This document shows positions 1 through 13,186 of a stretch of DNA of 64,000 bases, one piece after another. The stretch comes from Pyrus communis (taxonomy: Eukaryota; Streptophyta; Magnoliopsida; Rosales; Rosaceae): assembly GCF_963583255.1 (NCBI RefSeq), contig NC_084813.1:12820001-12884000 (forward strand). Reading direction: 5' to 3'. The stretch's first letter is position 1. Each line of letters begins with the position of its first letter. The translations under genes were made by a program, and so were the position numbers. The notes beneath the pieces were generated by a model, which saw only the letters and a program-made list of their open reading frames with translations, made no database searches and had not been told where the DNA came from.

Positions 1-1108
1 CGTATACAATAATACACTTCGTCCAACAAAGGTCAACTAAACATGTCAACTAGTTTAACTTTTCACAAAAAATTGGAGGGAAATTACATTTCCCTACGAA
101 ATTGGGGAATATTTTAGTAGGCAAATCCTTTAATTTGGGGAGAAATTTGATTTTTTGGGAAAATAAGTGGGAGAAATTTTTAGGTTTGCCTGATGAATTG
201 TACTTATTTAATCAGCCAAACATCAAAAATTTATTTATTTTTCCTTACTTTTTTATTTAATTTTAAATGGTGAACGATCATCGAATTTAATGATCAAGTC
301 CCTTTAATTTATGTTTTACTCTCTATTAGCGTCCTTAAAAAAATCATCAAAATTGAAGCTAAAATAACCGTTAAATCGTGAGTTTTTTGTTTCTAATCTT
401 TGAAGGATTTTGTCTGGTTATCAAATCCCCAAAAGTTTGTTTTTGGTGATTTTTGGTATATGCGATCTCGGAGTATATACAAATAAGTTTGACGATTGGA
501 TAGTTCAAATTAGTGTCGCAAACTGCGTATCCCGACAAAACAATAAATTCAACAAACAAATAGAGTTTATTACGTACTTCCATTAAGTATAACGCAAGAT
601 TTTGTAGTAACCACTAGCGTAAATATTTTGAATTGATGATCAGGTTCGTTCATTATATACTTTTAGGGTTGACGAGTATAGTTGTAAAAGTTATCAAAGT
701 TAGAGTTAAAGTAACTGTTATATCATGTTTTTTCGTTTCTAACTGTTATATTATTTGTCCCATTACTTAATCCCAAAAGTTTCTTTTAGGTATTTTTAGC
801 GTATGCGATCTCGGACTATATAAAAACAAGGGGTTGGATCATTCAAATTAGTTTCGTAGATTGTGTATCTCGCCAAAACAATAGATTTAACAAACACTTA
901 GAGTGTATTCTATACTTCCATTAAGTAGAACATAAGATTTTGTGGTAACCACTAATGTAAATACTTTGAATTGATAATCGGTCTCATTCATTGCATTCTT
1001 TTAGGGTTAAGGAGTGTAGTTGTAAAAAATCATCAAAATCAGAGCTAAAATAACTGTTAAATCGTGGTTTTCGTTTCTAATCATCAAAATATTTCGTCCC
1101 TTACCTAC

Positions 1109-2256
1109 TAGGGGTGGGCAAACGAGTACAAGAACCGCGGATCGGGGCAGGTAATCAAGGTTTGGGACGGGTACGGGCCAGTTCCAATTTTTTAAGAATA
1201 GAAATGGGGTGGGGCGGGGCGGGGCTAGTCCATAGTATTTAAGGGGTGGGCTGAGTCCTAGGATTTGGAATAACGGGGCCCTGGATGGCCTGTTTCTAAC
1301 TATAACCCATTTACTAATTCTCTAAACCTAATCCATTATCCATTCCATCCCATCGTCCCATTCCTTCCTGGACTTAAACCAGACTCCCACTCGAGTCATC
1401 TCTTCTACCACCACGATGACTTAGCTCCCTCAACGACACCACTTATTCCTCATTCTCTTCTCCATCCCATCCTCAAATTCATTGCGCTGATTGTTTCGAG
1501 ATTTCTACATAACTGATCTGGATGGAGCATCAAAATTTAAAAAACATACGAGATCAATCAGATTCTGAAATACCTATTCAAAGAACACAGGGCATTGCCC
1601 CTACGTGCACATTTTTGACAAAAGGTTTCATCTTAGTGGAAAATATATTTAAAAATTAGGACTTTCTGCCTTTTATCAGAAGGATATGGAATTCATCTTC
1701 GAGTTGGTAGGCGATGGCTTCACTGTCGTGCAAAGCATATAGAATCATGGTGCTTAACATCCAAAAGCCCATTGCAGCCAGCGGCGTGATCGTCAACAGG
1801 GTTTAGTTCACGGAGTACATACAGAAGACTGCTATTGTCAATCTGAGTCAGATTGGAGCCTCGCGCCGTCGTCGTCGATCGGAGTCAAGAGATAGAGACC
1901 TTTATTTGGGATTGGGAGAGATGAGCAAGAGAGACGGGGATCACCACCTTCACCGATTCACCATCGGTGGTTCAGTTGCTAGTGTGGGTAGCTTCCAACC
2001 CGTCGATTTCGTTGGCAGTGGGAGCAATCTGGAACTGTGGAACTTTTTGGAGCTCTATATCAAAACCTAAAAAGAAAAAAAAAATTAATTGGACCCGTGA
2101 AAGGCCTTGAACCAGCCCGTTTCAAACAGGTTAAGTTAGGGTCGGTTCCCAAACTTAAAAACCCTCTACCCGGTCCGACCCGCCTCGTTACTGTTTAAAG
2201 CGGGTAAGGTCCGGTTCCTTCAAAATTAGGTCATACTCGGCCCGTGCCCAGCCTTA
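1109..2256. mobile_element. Non-autonomous hAT element (1148 bp)
   Basis: The ends are taggggtgggca and its near complement tgcccagcctta, a typical hAT-type short terminal inverted repeat. The flanking 8-bp target duplication is ttacctac at 1101-1108 and ttaactac at 2257-2264, with one mismatch. Removing the element and one target copy restores the 340-bp tandem unit around it. The inside is GC-richer than the surroundings and has no transposase ORF. Confidence 0.85.
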
Positions 2257-3327
2257 TTAACTACTCCCCAAAAGTTTGTTTTTGTGATTTGTGGCGTATG
2301 CGATCTCAGAATATATACAAACAATTTTGACGGTTTCATCATTCAAATTAGTTTCATAGACTATGTATTCCGTCAGAACAATAGATTTAACAAACACTTG
2401 TAATTTATTCCATACTTCCATTAAGTAGAACGTAAGATTTTGTGGTAACCACTAGTATAAATATTTTGAATTGATGATTAGTTTCGTTCATTGTATTCTT
2501 CTAGGGTCAAGGATTGTAGTTTGAAAAAAAAAATCATCAAAATCAGAGCTAAAATAACCATTAAATCATGATGTTTTCACCATTGAAGGATTTCCCGTTA
2601 CCTAAACCCCAAAAGTTTTTTTTTTGGGGTGATTGGCACAATCCTTCTCGGGATATATACAAACAAGTTTCACGGTTGGCTCATCCAAATTAGTTTCATA
2701 GACTACGTATCCCATCAAAACTAGGGGTGGAATTGTTTTCACGAAAATCCCGAACTGTCCCGAACCCGTCTCAAAATTTGACCGAAAAATGCCCGAACCA
2801 AATTTCCCGAAAAATTCGATACCCGAAACCGAACCCGTCCTGAAAGTTTCAGTTTGGGATTCAGCCACAGCTTTGAAAACGTTTGGTAATCCCGAACCGA
2901 ACCGAACCGAATATTTTATATATATATATATATATATTTTTAATTTATAATTAGAAATTACTTGGACCGTTGGATTGGTTAAGATCTAATCTAACCATCC
3001 ACGGAGTTAGGTCATTTGTGGTCTCTTAATCGTTCGCTTTCACAGTCTCACACTTAATCTCCCAAAGCTGCTCGTGCTCCCGCCACTCCGTTCTTCTATC
3101 GACTCACGCCGCTCCTTCCGTCCTCCGTCCACTTCAACGGCTCTCATCCAACCGGCACACACAGAGACACAGATGCAGGAAGACCCGAATCCGACACCAA
3201 TCGAGTCCCAAAATCCAGGTAGAGGTTTCTGATATTCACTGGGGTTTTGTTCTTTAGTGTTTAGGGTCAAATTTCATGTTGATTAACTTGATTTTCACTC
3301 GGGTTTTGTCGAATGTGCAAGGGTTTG

Positions 3328-5118
3328 TGTTGGAAATGTGCCCTAAAACCAATCATATGATGATACTTTATGGACATTTCACATGTTAAACTAATCTAGT
3401 TTAATATTAAGGGCAAACATTATTGTTTGAGCCGTCTCATATAAATGTTATATGCTTAAACGATAAGTCCAAGGAATATGTGATTGGAAGAATGCGATCT
3501 AAAGAAGTTAGATTCATGAGACCATTCTTTTGTTGAAACATCCTAAACGTTCCTGATCATAGGATTGTCAATTGGGCATTGACAGTCCGTTAAGATCAGT
3601 ACGTGCTATGTCTTTTCTCAGGGAGAGTGACTAGTCTCGAGTCATTGGTGTGTGTGACATCAAGACAAGTACGTAGGTGCTCAATAGAGAATGAGTTCAC
3701 TGAACACGATCAACGAAGAGTTCTCATATTCATGTCACATGAGAACTCATGGTTGGGATAATGCAAATTAGTCTTTTGACCTGAGGCATCACAGTTGTCT
3801 TGTGGTTAGGTCCTTAATCTTTGATTATGTCAAAGTCACTCCATCAGGAGGGTGTCCACGGCATCGTTAGGGTTAAGCCACTTAGCCATGAAGGCAAGTG
3901 AATGCGCAACAAGGGATCTCTAACCTTCAAACTGTTTGAGGGAGAATACTCTATGATATGATTAAGAATCTTTGGCCAAAGTATGAATGAGATTTAGGAA
4001 TGTGTTCCAAATCACATTCAAGGTAATCATATAAGCACAAGACTCACATTGGATAATAGACATGAATAAACTATCGAACCAAACAATGTGGTCAAGAGTA
4101 TTGTATTAGAGAAAGACCGTATTGCATTTGTAATCCTAAAACTGAATAAGTTCTCCACCTCTTCTGATTAGCTTGGGTAACCATGACATGCTGCTAGGCG
4201 TCAACCATGGTTTGTGGAAGCCCTAATAGTGTATTATCACTAACGGGAGAATTGAAAGTAAGTTCCAATTCACAATCGATTTGAAAGAGTTTGAATCGCC
4301 CACTGCCTCGCTAAAAGGAACCTAATGGATCGTACACCGTGTAAGGTAGAGATTGAAGATTCAACGGAGATGAGTAAGAATAATTAAATGGTTTAATTAT
4401 TTATGGCAAGGATTAATTAATATGATTATTAATCAAACGAATAAGTTCGTTAAAAGACCTCGGGATAGTTTTGGACCTTAAGGCCCAATGGGCTTCGAAC
4501 GTCAAGTCCATTGACTTAAGTTGTGTGACAACTTAATGAATAATGATTCACAAAGGCCCAATAGCCCAATAAATCCCATGTTAAAGGAGTGGTTTTGGAC
4601 TTATTTACAAGTTTGCCACTCAAATGAATTAAGGAATAAGTATGACTTTATAGCCAAAATTCATTAAGGGTAATTTTTGGGGAAAGGATGAGAACACAAG
4701 CTCTCTTTCCTCTCTAAAATTTCAGCCACCTTGGAGGGATCATCTAGCAATCAAACTCCTCCAAGGTCACTCATTTCTTCTACAATATGCCTTGGTGTGG
4801 AGACTTAGAGGTTTTCAATTTTGGGAACTTGGAGAAACCTTTTCATCCATCCAAATCCATGGATCTAAGATGCAAGGAATGAAGGCCCTCTCTTTGGGTG
4901 ATTAGCCTTTGCTTATGCAAAGAGGAATCTACAAAGGTATTGATTTCTCAACTCACTTTGTTTTGAGTTGAGTCTTGGTTCACCTATCTACTAGGCTTTG
5001 AAGTTCATGGGTTAAGTTTTGTTTTTGAGTGCATATAAACATGATTCCGCCTTTTAATTGTTAATTGCATGTTGTTGATGTTGCTCAAATGAACTTGTTT
5101 TTCACAAATTTTCCTTCA
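3328..5118 (+). repeat. Copia 5' LTR
   Basis: This 1791-bp LTR has TG...CA ends. Reading it beside the 3' copy I count about 16 substitutions and one 3-bp indel (aaaggagtgg here, aaagaagaagtgg there), so about 99% identity. Confidence 0.93.
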
Positions 5119-5120
5119 AG

Positions 5121-5133
5121 TGGTATCAAGAGC
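5121..5133 (+). other. Copia primer binding site (tRNA-iMet type)
   Basis: The sequence tggtatcaagagc starts two bases after the LTR end. It matches the usual plant Copia primer site tggtatcagagc except for one extra a. Confidence 0.85.
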
Positions 5134-6958
5134 CTAAGTCTAGTAGTTGGTGAATCCTTTTGGGTTTTGTAGTTCATAGTTTGTGATTTGAATGTTGTAA
5201 TTGTTACAAGCTTTATTCTTGCTTTTTTGAATGTAAATTTTGTTAGAAAATTTGCCATCTCAAATGTTGTAGATGTAGTTCATATGAGCATGAATTTTGG
5301 AGCTAAATTTTGGTGCCATGTTTTTGGGGAAATTCGGCCAAATCCAAAGGGTGGATTTTTGGGTTCTTGTTTGACTTGTTAAAAGTGTTTTAAAGTGACT
5401 TTTGGAACCCCTATGTACCCTAGTATGGTTGTATGTTATTTCCCTTAAGTTTGAGTGGTTTTGGTATGTTTTTGGGTGAAGAATGTTCATGGAGCTCTTA
5501 TGGGTTTTCATGGATGTTCTTCATTGTTCTTGATATGTTCTTGCCAAGAACAAAAGGTTTGGTGTTTTGATTCAAAGTTTTGATTTATTTCATAAAGTTT
5601 TTGTTTTGAAATATTTCTTATGTTTAAATATATTAGATATTTATTTTGAAAAATTAAAGAAATTTTAGTGGGTAGGTGTGTAATGATTTATTCCATTTCA
5701 CCCACCCCACTTACAAAAACTTTGAAATTTTTTTTTATTACTTTGCTTCAAAACCGGCCACCCTACTCAATTAGGGTCCTTGTGGGGCTTTTATGCAATT
5801 ACATAAAGTTTTGATACTTTTGTGTATTTGTACTTTGACCCAAAAGTTTACGTTTTTACGTAAAGGTCCAAAATCACTAAAAGGACAAATTGTTTTGCTC
5901 CTTTAATGAAGTTTTAGCTTTTGTGGAAATTTTTGGGTTCTAGTTGTAATTACATGAAGTAGTGGACTTTTGTGTTTTTTACAAAGTGACCCCAAAAGTT
6001 TAAGTTTTTGCAAAATGGCCCAAATTAGGTAGAGAACAAAATTGTTTTGTCTCTTTAAATGAGAATTGGATTTTCATTTCATTTAGCTCCATTTAAATCA
6101 ATTCTATGGATACAAAAACCAAATGAAAATGTTGCATTCAAGTTTAATTAGTTAAAGCGTTAATTAATTAAAGAAAGGGTGATTATGAACCTAAGCCTAC
6201 TATAATTGAGCTATGTGAAAGGCCGTTTCAAATTTGTTTGAACCATGGGAATGTGTAGATTAAATTTTGGTTGTAATTTGATATGATCAATTGTTGTAAA
6301 AGAGCATAAGCTCTTCTTTACTTTAAAATAATTTGATTTGATTAATTGTTGTAAAAGAGCATAAGCTCTTATTTACTTTGAAGTACTCCTTTCTTGTTTT
6401 ATTCGATATGCATGAAATTGGAGTAGTTGGGTCCAACGCCCAATAAGACAACACGCCTTAATGTGATTAAACGCGTAACTAAAATCAATCACCATCCCTA
6501 GACCGAGATTCAACACTAGGCTCGTGTTGAATCGAATCAAAGGTTCATAGTCATCCTAAGGCCCTAAGGCAACTATATAGTCCATCAATGAATGCAAATC
6601 TTATGTTAGTAGTACCATATAGTCTTGCTTTAAAAACCGTTTTAAAAGCATAGTGGGAGTATTATATACTACTAAATCAATCATATGGACCAATAGTTGT
6701 AATAGGACCAAAATGTTTTAATTGGATTAAAATGTATATTTATGTGATGAGACCTAAAACCCTCAACCAAATCATTATTAAGTTGATAAGCGAGAGATGC
6801 TTTGAACATTTCTTCGTAGGCCTTCCACCGTGGTGGGCTCCAATCGTTTGTGACTTGTACACCGGCTTCACCCTATAATGGGGAAGTTCAAAGTATGTGC
6901 TTACATCCAGGAGGAGTCCATAAACATATGATGAGGTGAGTGTAGACAACGAGTATGA

Positions 6959-7174
6959 CCAACATGATATAATTCTGAGGTTAAGCTTGAACCTTTACAT
7001 AAACTAAGCATGGTGGGAATAACTTAACTAAGTGCAATGGTGCCAACATGATATAATTCTGAGGCATTCATTCTCTAGAGGCCAAACTAGATGGGTAATT
7101 ACAAGAGTTGTAAATGACTAAAGTGTTATTCTCTCATCATTATTTTTGCTAACCAACATGATATAATTCTGAGG
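6959..7174 (+). repeat. 22-bp motif repeated three times in the Copia interior
   Basis: The motif, ccaacatgatataattctga followed by gg, occurs perfectly at 6959-6980, 7043-7064 and 7153-7174. The intervening sequences (62 and 88 bp) are not obviously alike. The motifs lie in the gag-proximal part of the decayed interior. Confidence 0.8.
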
Positions 7175-8476
7175 TGGGCTTGGTAATGGTGAGTCTCCCA
7201 TGCCCCGCTAAGAGTTCAACAAAACTCTCGAATTCCGATGAGGGATATGGAATTTGCCAAAAATAGTGGGTGGTGCTATTTGATTTAAAGACCCGAATCA
7301 GATGGCTTAAAATCAATCAATTTATATTCGTTATGTATTTGTTTACCAATATATTTGCAAACGCTATCCAAAACTTGACAAAGAAAAGCCGAATGCTTTA
7401 ATTTCAGGACTTAGTTCTACAATCCCATAGATTGTCTTTAATGGCTTGTAGATGTAACTAAGTAGTCTCATCCTCACAATCTTCCTATTGATAATGTATC
7501 AATGGAAGAACATGTTAGATAAGTCTATCATAAAGAGGACAACGCAAACACTAGTGCTTGTTTCTTTGTTACATGAACAAGGAACTTGAGAAGAAAGCAC
7601 AAGGGCATGGACACTTTATGTGCCATGATTCTTCACTTACAAATTGTTGTATGAAGAAATGAGAGTTGCCTTGAACAACTCTTGAAAGTTTGTAATTATG
7701 TTGAGAACATAATGGTTGGTTGACAAAAATAGTCCATCAACATGGACTTATGATGATTTTGAATCATTGAATGTTGAAGTGTCAAAACACTTAACGAGAC
7801 GGAAACTAGGCAAGGACTTCACCTTTGTGTCCCTATCCTAATGGTTCACTAAGTTTATTGTAAACTATATAGTGAACAATAACCACACACTCTCCAAATT
7901 GTTTGATGTGTATAACATAATTGAAATAAGTTTCAAGAGAGATAGTGGGAGTTTAGGGACCATGACTATTGTAGTCAAAGGAGAAGTCAAATGAAGAAGG
8001 CAAAATAACTCCAAGGGAACAAACTTTCTTTATGAAAGGATGGACATTGGAAGGGGTATTTGCAAGAAATGTCTTGCAAGTGTCAAGAACACACCTTTTG
8101 AAGGTGTTGTAAAATGTTCTTGAAAAGTTCATAACAGTTGGTTCTTCTACTTGAATGCATGATTCTGTATTAGTAACTATGTTTTACAATTGTTGTAAAA
8201 GTGTGCTAATAAGAAGTAGAAGATTAATGAGAGAAGAGAAAGTACTTCACATTCCAAACGTGAATCGAATATAGATCTCTGCGAAAGCGGATTGTACTTA
8301 CTTCCTCATATGAACTACCAAAGAAATTGGAAAAACCAAAGATTGTCTTTATGTTCCAATTTTAAGGAAATTAATTGTCTCTATAGTAGAGATGATATGG
8401 TAGTATTAACTGTTTAGAATACGATGATGCTTAAAACCCAAAAGGTTGCAAGGTAGTGACTAATCCCAACTGAGTT

Positions 8477-10550
8477 GTGATACCTCTAAAACATAAGTTA
8501 CGAGTTGGTCATAGATGGATGCTTTGGATCGTTACATCCGGATCCAATACCTTCTTATTAAAATTGTATAGAGGCGAAATGTTCGAATCTTTATTCTTTT
8601 GGAAAGAAGAAAGAACCACAAAGTTGTTGAGGTTAATTCACTTAGATGTTAGTGGCACTTGTCCACAACATAATACTACTCATGTTGTATGACATTCACC
8701 GAAGATCACTCTCGATTGGACTATAGTATTTTTTGAATAAACACAAGTCCGAATACTTTGCAAAAGGTTTCAAAGAATTCAAGAAATGTAAGTAGATGAG
8801 TAAGACGTCTAAAGTATTTACCTCCTTAGATTTGATCCAAGGAAAAAGTAACACTTTAGATTGATTTCCTTGAAAAATATCAAGAAAAGTAGCATCGTAA
8901 GATAATGAATTTCTCCATTAGGAGAAGAATGAACATGAATAAGATTTAGTTCGTTGGACATTATCAATTACCCATATATATATATGATATATACTTCTAA
9001 GACAACCTAGTTCCTACACCACAAGCTCCAATGTAGTCCAGAAGGATTTATAAACCGTCTCAGTTGAATGGTTTGAACTTTATGACTATGTCATAGAGTT
9101 GCACCTCTTAATTCGAAAGAAATAAGAATGAAAATCCTTATGACTACATTGAGTGTATATACGATATATACTCAAGGAAATGGTAAAGTACCATTTGACC
9201 CGAAATAATGAAACCTTCATAGCTAATTGGTAGCTTAAGGTGACTACACTCAAAGAGAATGGTTGACTTTGAAGAAACCATCTTTGACGTAGTCTTGGTT
9301 TCAATTAATTCGAAAATTGCTAGCTACAACTAAATGGTGATTTAATGTTTGGACATAATATGGGTTTCCGAAACCATTATTAAGATAGTCTTGATAATAT
9401 ATGTCTAAAACTATAAATCACAAGACAGGTTAGTTGTAGAGATCCATCCATCATGGATCTTAGCAAGCTAGTGGGAGCTATAAGCGTCTTATGAGAAAAG
9501 ATCAATTGTTTGATTTCTCATAAAGATGTAAATGAATCTTTTGTTTACTAGGTTTACAAAAGATTAGTGGGAGCTAATCGTATTCCTAAATTTAAATATA
9601 TATATATATATGATATATTAATTTTTGGAAATGAAAAGAGTACTTCTTCGTTAAAGTTATTCTATAACGATAGAATGTATATGGGAGATATAGTCTATAT
9701 AATGGAATGGAAATCTATAATGATATATTTCAAGATATAATTGGATTATATCAATCCCTAAAATAGACAAGAGATGCTAGGAAGTTTCTCATTTGATGAT
9801 AAACTTCAATTAGAATGACAATTCTAGTGAGACTAGGAAGTTGTTCTTCTCAAAGGGAATGTACCCTTTGACTCCCAAAGAAATAATGCGTAAATAGAAT
9901 CCTTTATGCATAAGCAGAAAGGTGATTTATGTATTTCATATTGTATGAAAAACATTGATATAAGATGTACCTAGAAAGGTACAAGACAATATCAGTGCAA
10001 GCCCAGGATCAGAACCATGGCAACTGTCAAGTGAGTCCTTAAGTATTTGAGAAATACTAAAGGATATATTACTCAATAATTGAGAAAGAATTAGAGTAAC
10101 GTAATGGAAGCGTAAATGTATTAGATTATGAATCTAATCCATCATTGGATATTTCTTCATTATGAATGAAGAGATAAACATATATCTCTTTATTATGACT
10201 AAAAAGATATTTGGATGGAAACATTAAAGTAATGACTTTAGTGTGTTCCATTATGATTGCAAAATATATCACCATATAGAAGTTTACAACAATGTTGTTT
10301 GGATGGGAAAGTTTATTTATGAACTCTCTATTCGGTTCCAACCAGAAAGTGTATGACACTAATGGGGCGATAGCTCAAGCCAGGGAATCAAGATCTCATC
10401 AAGGTCCGAACTCAAATGAGAGACTGAACCACATGATTGAGAATCATGTATAATGGTGACGTCGTTATTCTCAAGGTTGCTTCTATGGATAACATATAGA
10501 TATCCATTGTCTAGGCCTACTACTCAGCCCTTTATGAAATGACTACAGAA
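8477..10550 (+). pseudogene. Copia pol remnants (integrase, reverse transcriptase, RNase H)
   Basis: A stretch at about 8570-8690 translates to a decayed GAG-pre-integrase/integrase junction, ending in LIHLDVSGTCP where Copia elements have LIHTDVCGP. At 9240-9300 the fragment KKPSL echoes the start of the RT region. At 9830-10075 there is a decayed RT C-terminus, with VLKYLRNTKGY for the usual ILKYLRRTKDY. At about 10366-10420 the RNase H block appears as AIAQA then SRSHQ. Several stops and frame changes separate these pieces, so no functional polyprotein can be read. The order matches Copia (integrase before RT). The gag region upstream is too decayed to delimit. Confidence 0.75.
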
Positions 10551-10593
10551 GAGGTATCATCACTGATGACTAAGCTGATTGGTTCTAGTGCAA

Positions 10594-10602
10594 GTGGGAG
10601 AT
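10594..10602 (+). other. Copia polypurine tract
   Basis: The sequence gtgggagat lies immediately before the 3' LTR, the standard position and composition for the plus-strand primer. Confidence 0.75.
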
Positions 10603-12396
10603 TGTTGGAAATGTGCCCTAAAACCAATCATATGATGATACTTTATGGACATTTCACATGTTAAACTAATCTAGTTTAATATTAAGGGCAAACATTATTG
10701 TTTGAGCCGTCTCATATAAATGTTATATGCTTAAACGATAAGTCCAAGGAATATGTGATTGGAAGAATGCGATCTAAAGAAGTTAGATTCATGAGACCAT
10801 TCTTTCGTTGAAACATCCTAAACGTTCCTGATCATAGGATTGTCAATTGGGCATTGACAGTCCGTTAAGATCAGTACGTGCTATGTCTTCTCTCAGGGAG
10901 AGTGACTAGTCTCTAGTCATTGGTGTGTGTGACATCAAGACAAGTACGTAGGTGCTCAATAGAGAATGAGTTCACTGAACACGATCAACGAAGAGTTCTC
11001 ATATTCATGTCACATGAGAACTCATGGTTGGGATAATGCAAATTAGTCTTTTGACCTGAGGCATCATAGTTGTCTTGTGGTTAGGTCCTTAATCTTTGAT
11101 TATGTCAAAGTCACTCCATCAGGAGGGTGTCCACGACATCGTTGGGGTTAAACCACTTAGCCATGGAGGCAAGTGAATGCGCAACAAGGGATCTCTAACC
11201 TTCAAACTGTTTGAGGGAGAATACTCTATGATATGATTAAGAATCTTTGGCCAAAGTATGAATGAGATTTAGGAATGTGTTCCAAATCACATTCAAGGTA
11301 ATCATATAAGCACAAGACTCACATTGGATAGTAGACATGAATAAACTATCAAACCAAACAAAGTGGTCAAGAGTATTGTATTAGAGAAAGACCGTATTGC
11401 ATTTGTAATCCTAAAACTGAATAGGTTCTCCACCTCTTCTGATTAGCTTGGGTAACCATGACATGCTGCTAGGCATCAACCATGGTTTGTGGAAGCCCTA
11501 AAAGTGTATTATCACTAACGGGAGAATTGAAAGTAAGTTCCAATTCACAATCGATTTGAAAGAGTTTGAATCGCCCACTGCCTCGCTAAAAGGAACCTAA
11601 TGGATCGTACACCGTGTAAGGTAGAGATTGAAGATTCAACGGAGATGAGTAAGAATAATTAAATGGTTTAATTATTTATGGCAAGGATTAATTAATATGA
11701 TTATTAATCAAACGAATAAGTTCGTTAAAAGACCTCGGGATAGTTTTGGACCTTAAGGCCCAATGGGCTTCGAACGTCAAGTCCATTGACTTAAGTTGTG
11801 TGACAACTTAATGAATAATGATTCACAAAGGCCCAATAGCCCAATAAATCCCATGTTAAAGAAGAAGTGGTTTTGGACTTATTTACAAGTTTGCCACTCA
11901 AATGAATTAAGGAATAAGTATGACTTTATAGCCAAAATTCATTAAGGGTAATTTTTGGGGAAAGGATGAGAACACAAGCTCTCTTTTCTCTCTAAAATTT
12001 CAGCCACCTTGGAGGGATCATCTAGCAATCAAACTCCTCCAAGGTCACTCATTTCTTCTACAATATGCCTTGGTGTGGAGACTTAGAGGTTTTCAATTTT
12101 GGGAACTTGGAGAAACCTTTTCATCCATCCAAATCCATGGATCTAAGATGCAAGGAATGAAGGCCCTCTCTTTGGGTGATTAGCCTTTGCTTATGCAAAG
12201 AGGAATCTACAAAGGTATTGATTTCTCAACTCACTTTGTTTTGAGTTGAGTCTTGGTTCACCTATCTACTAGGCTTTGAAGTTCATGGGTTAAGTTTTGT
12301 TTTTGAGTGCATATAAACATGATTCCGCCTTTTAATTGTTAATTGCATGTTGTTGATGTTGCTCAAATGAACTTGTTTTTCACAAATTTTCCTTCA
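10603..12396 (+). repeat. Copia 3' LTR
   Basis: This 1794-bp copy of the 5' LTR has the same tgttgg start and ttca end. It differs by roughly 16 scattered substitutions and a 3-bp insertion. Confidence 0.93.
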
Positions 12397-13063
12397 GTTT
12401 AAGGACTATGGGTTTCGAAATAGGGTGGGTAAGTGCAGGACCTGTATGCAAGATATATAAGGGACTGTGGGTTTCAAATTAGGGTGGGTAAGTGCAAGGC
12501 TTTGCCAAAAAAGCTGCATCATATATTGTTTTATTTTATGTACTCGTTATTTTTAAGTACCCTTAAACCCAAATTTATCTCAACATATGGAAAATCAGTT
12601 TCGCCTAAATAGTTGTGCAACTATCAGATATCCTTTTCATAAATTTGACTATGCTCTGCATGCTTATTGAGTTATTTCATTCCAAACTATAACTAAAATA
12701 GTTTTATTCTTACGACAAACAAATTATTTCTCAATCCGTTTGAAGTTTGAACACTAGAAAACCACTTTGAAATCTTTTTTTTTGAAAAGAAAAAAAAAAA
12801 AACCAAAAAACCACTTTAAAATCTTTTTCAAAAGAAAAACCAACATACATCTTCAGTGTCATACATGAACTATTGTTTTTCATGCATAATAATACGCAAT
12901 CATATAATGAAACTAATGTTTAAGAGCAAGTGTAAGTTCCCTACTACATTTGTTACTGTTTTATTAAAGCATTTTCATCAAAGCACGCCGTAGCTATTCA
13001 GCCTATTCTCTTATTGCCAACTGTGCAACATGTTAGTTTTCTGTTGCATTTGTTTGATATACA

Positions 13064-13186
13064 TGTGTTTATGGATCAGTTTATGGAGTGTGCACTCTGT
13101 CAGTTTATGGATCAGAGATAAATATGTGTTTATGGATCAGTTTATGTAATGTGTACTCCGTCAGTTTATGGATCAGTTTATGGTTG
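13064..13186 (+). repeat. 61-bp tandem duplication
   Basis: Two adjacent units start tgtgtttatggatcagttta at 13064 and 13125, followed by gtcagtttatggatcag in each. The repeat lies in the right part of the hAT element after the Copia insertion. No coding meaning is visible. Confidence 0.75.

Larger units (their letters stand above)
3328..12396 (+). mobile_element. Ty1/Copia LTR retrotransposon with decayed interior
   Basis: Two direct LTRs (3328-5118 and 10603-12396) begin tgttgg, end ttca and flank a 5.5 kb interior. The interior starts with an initiator tRNA-Met-type primer site and ends with a purine-rich tract. The target duplication is gtttg (3323-3327) against gttta (12397-12401), one mismatch. 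Integrase, reverse transcriptase and RNase H remnants occur in Copia order but are full of stops and frameshifts. It lies inside the hAT element at 2722-14075, so it is the younger insertion. Confidence 0.93.
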
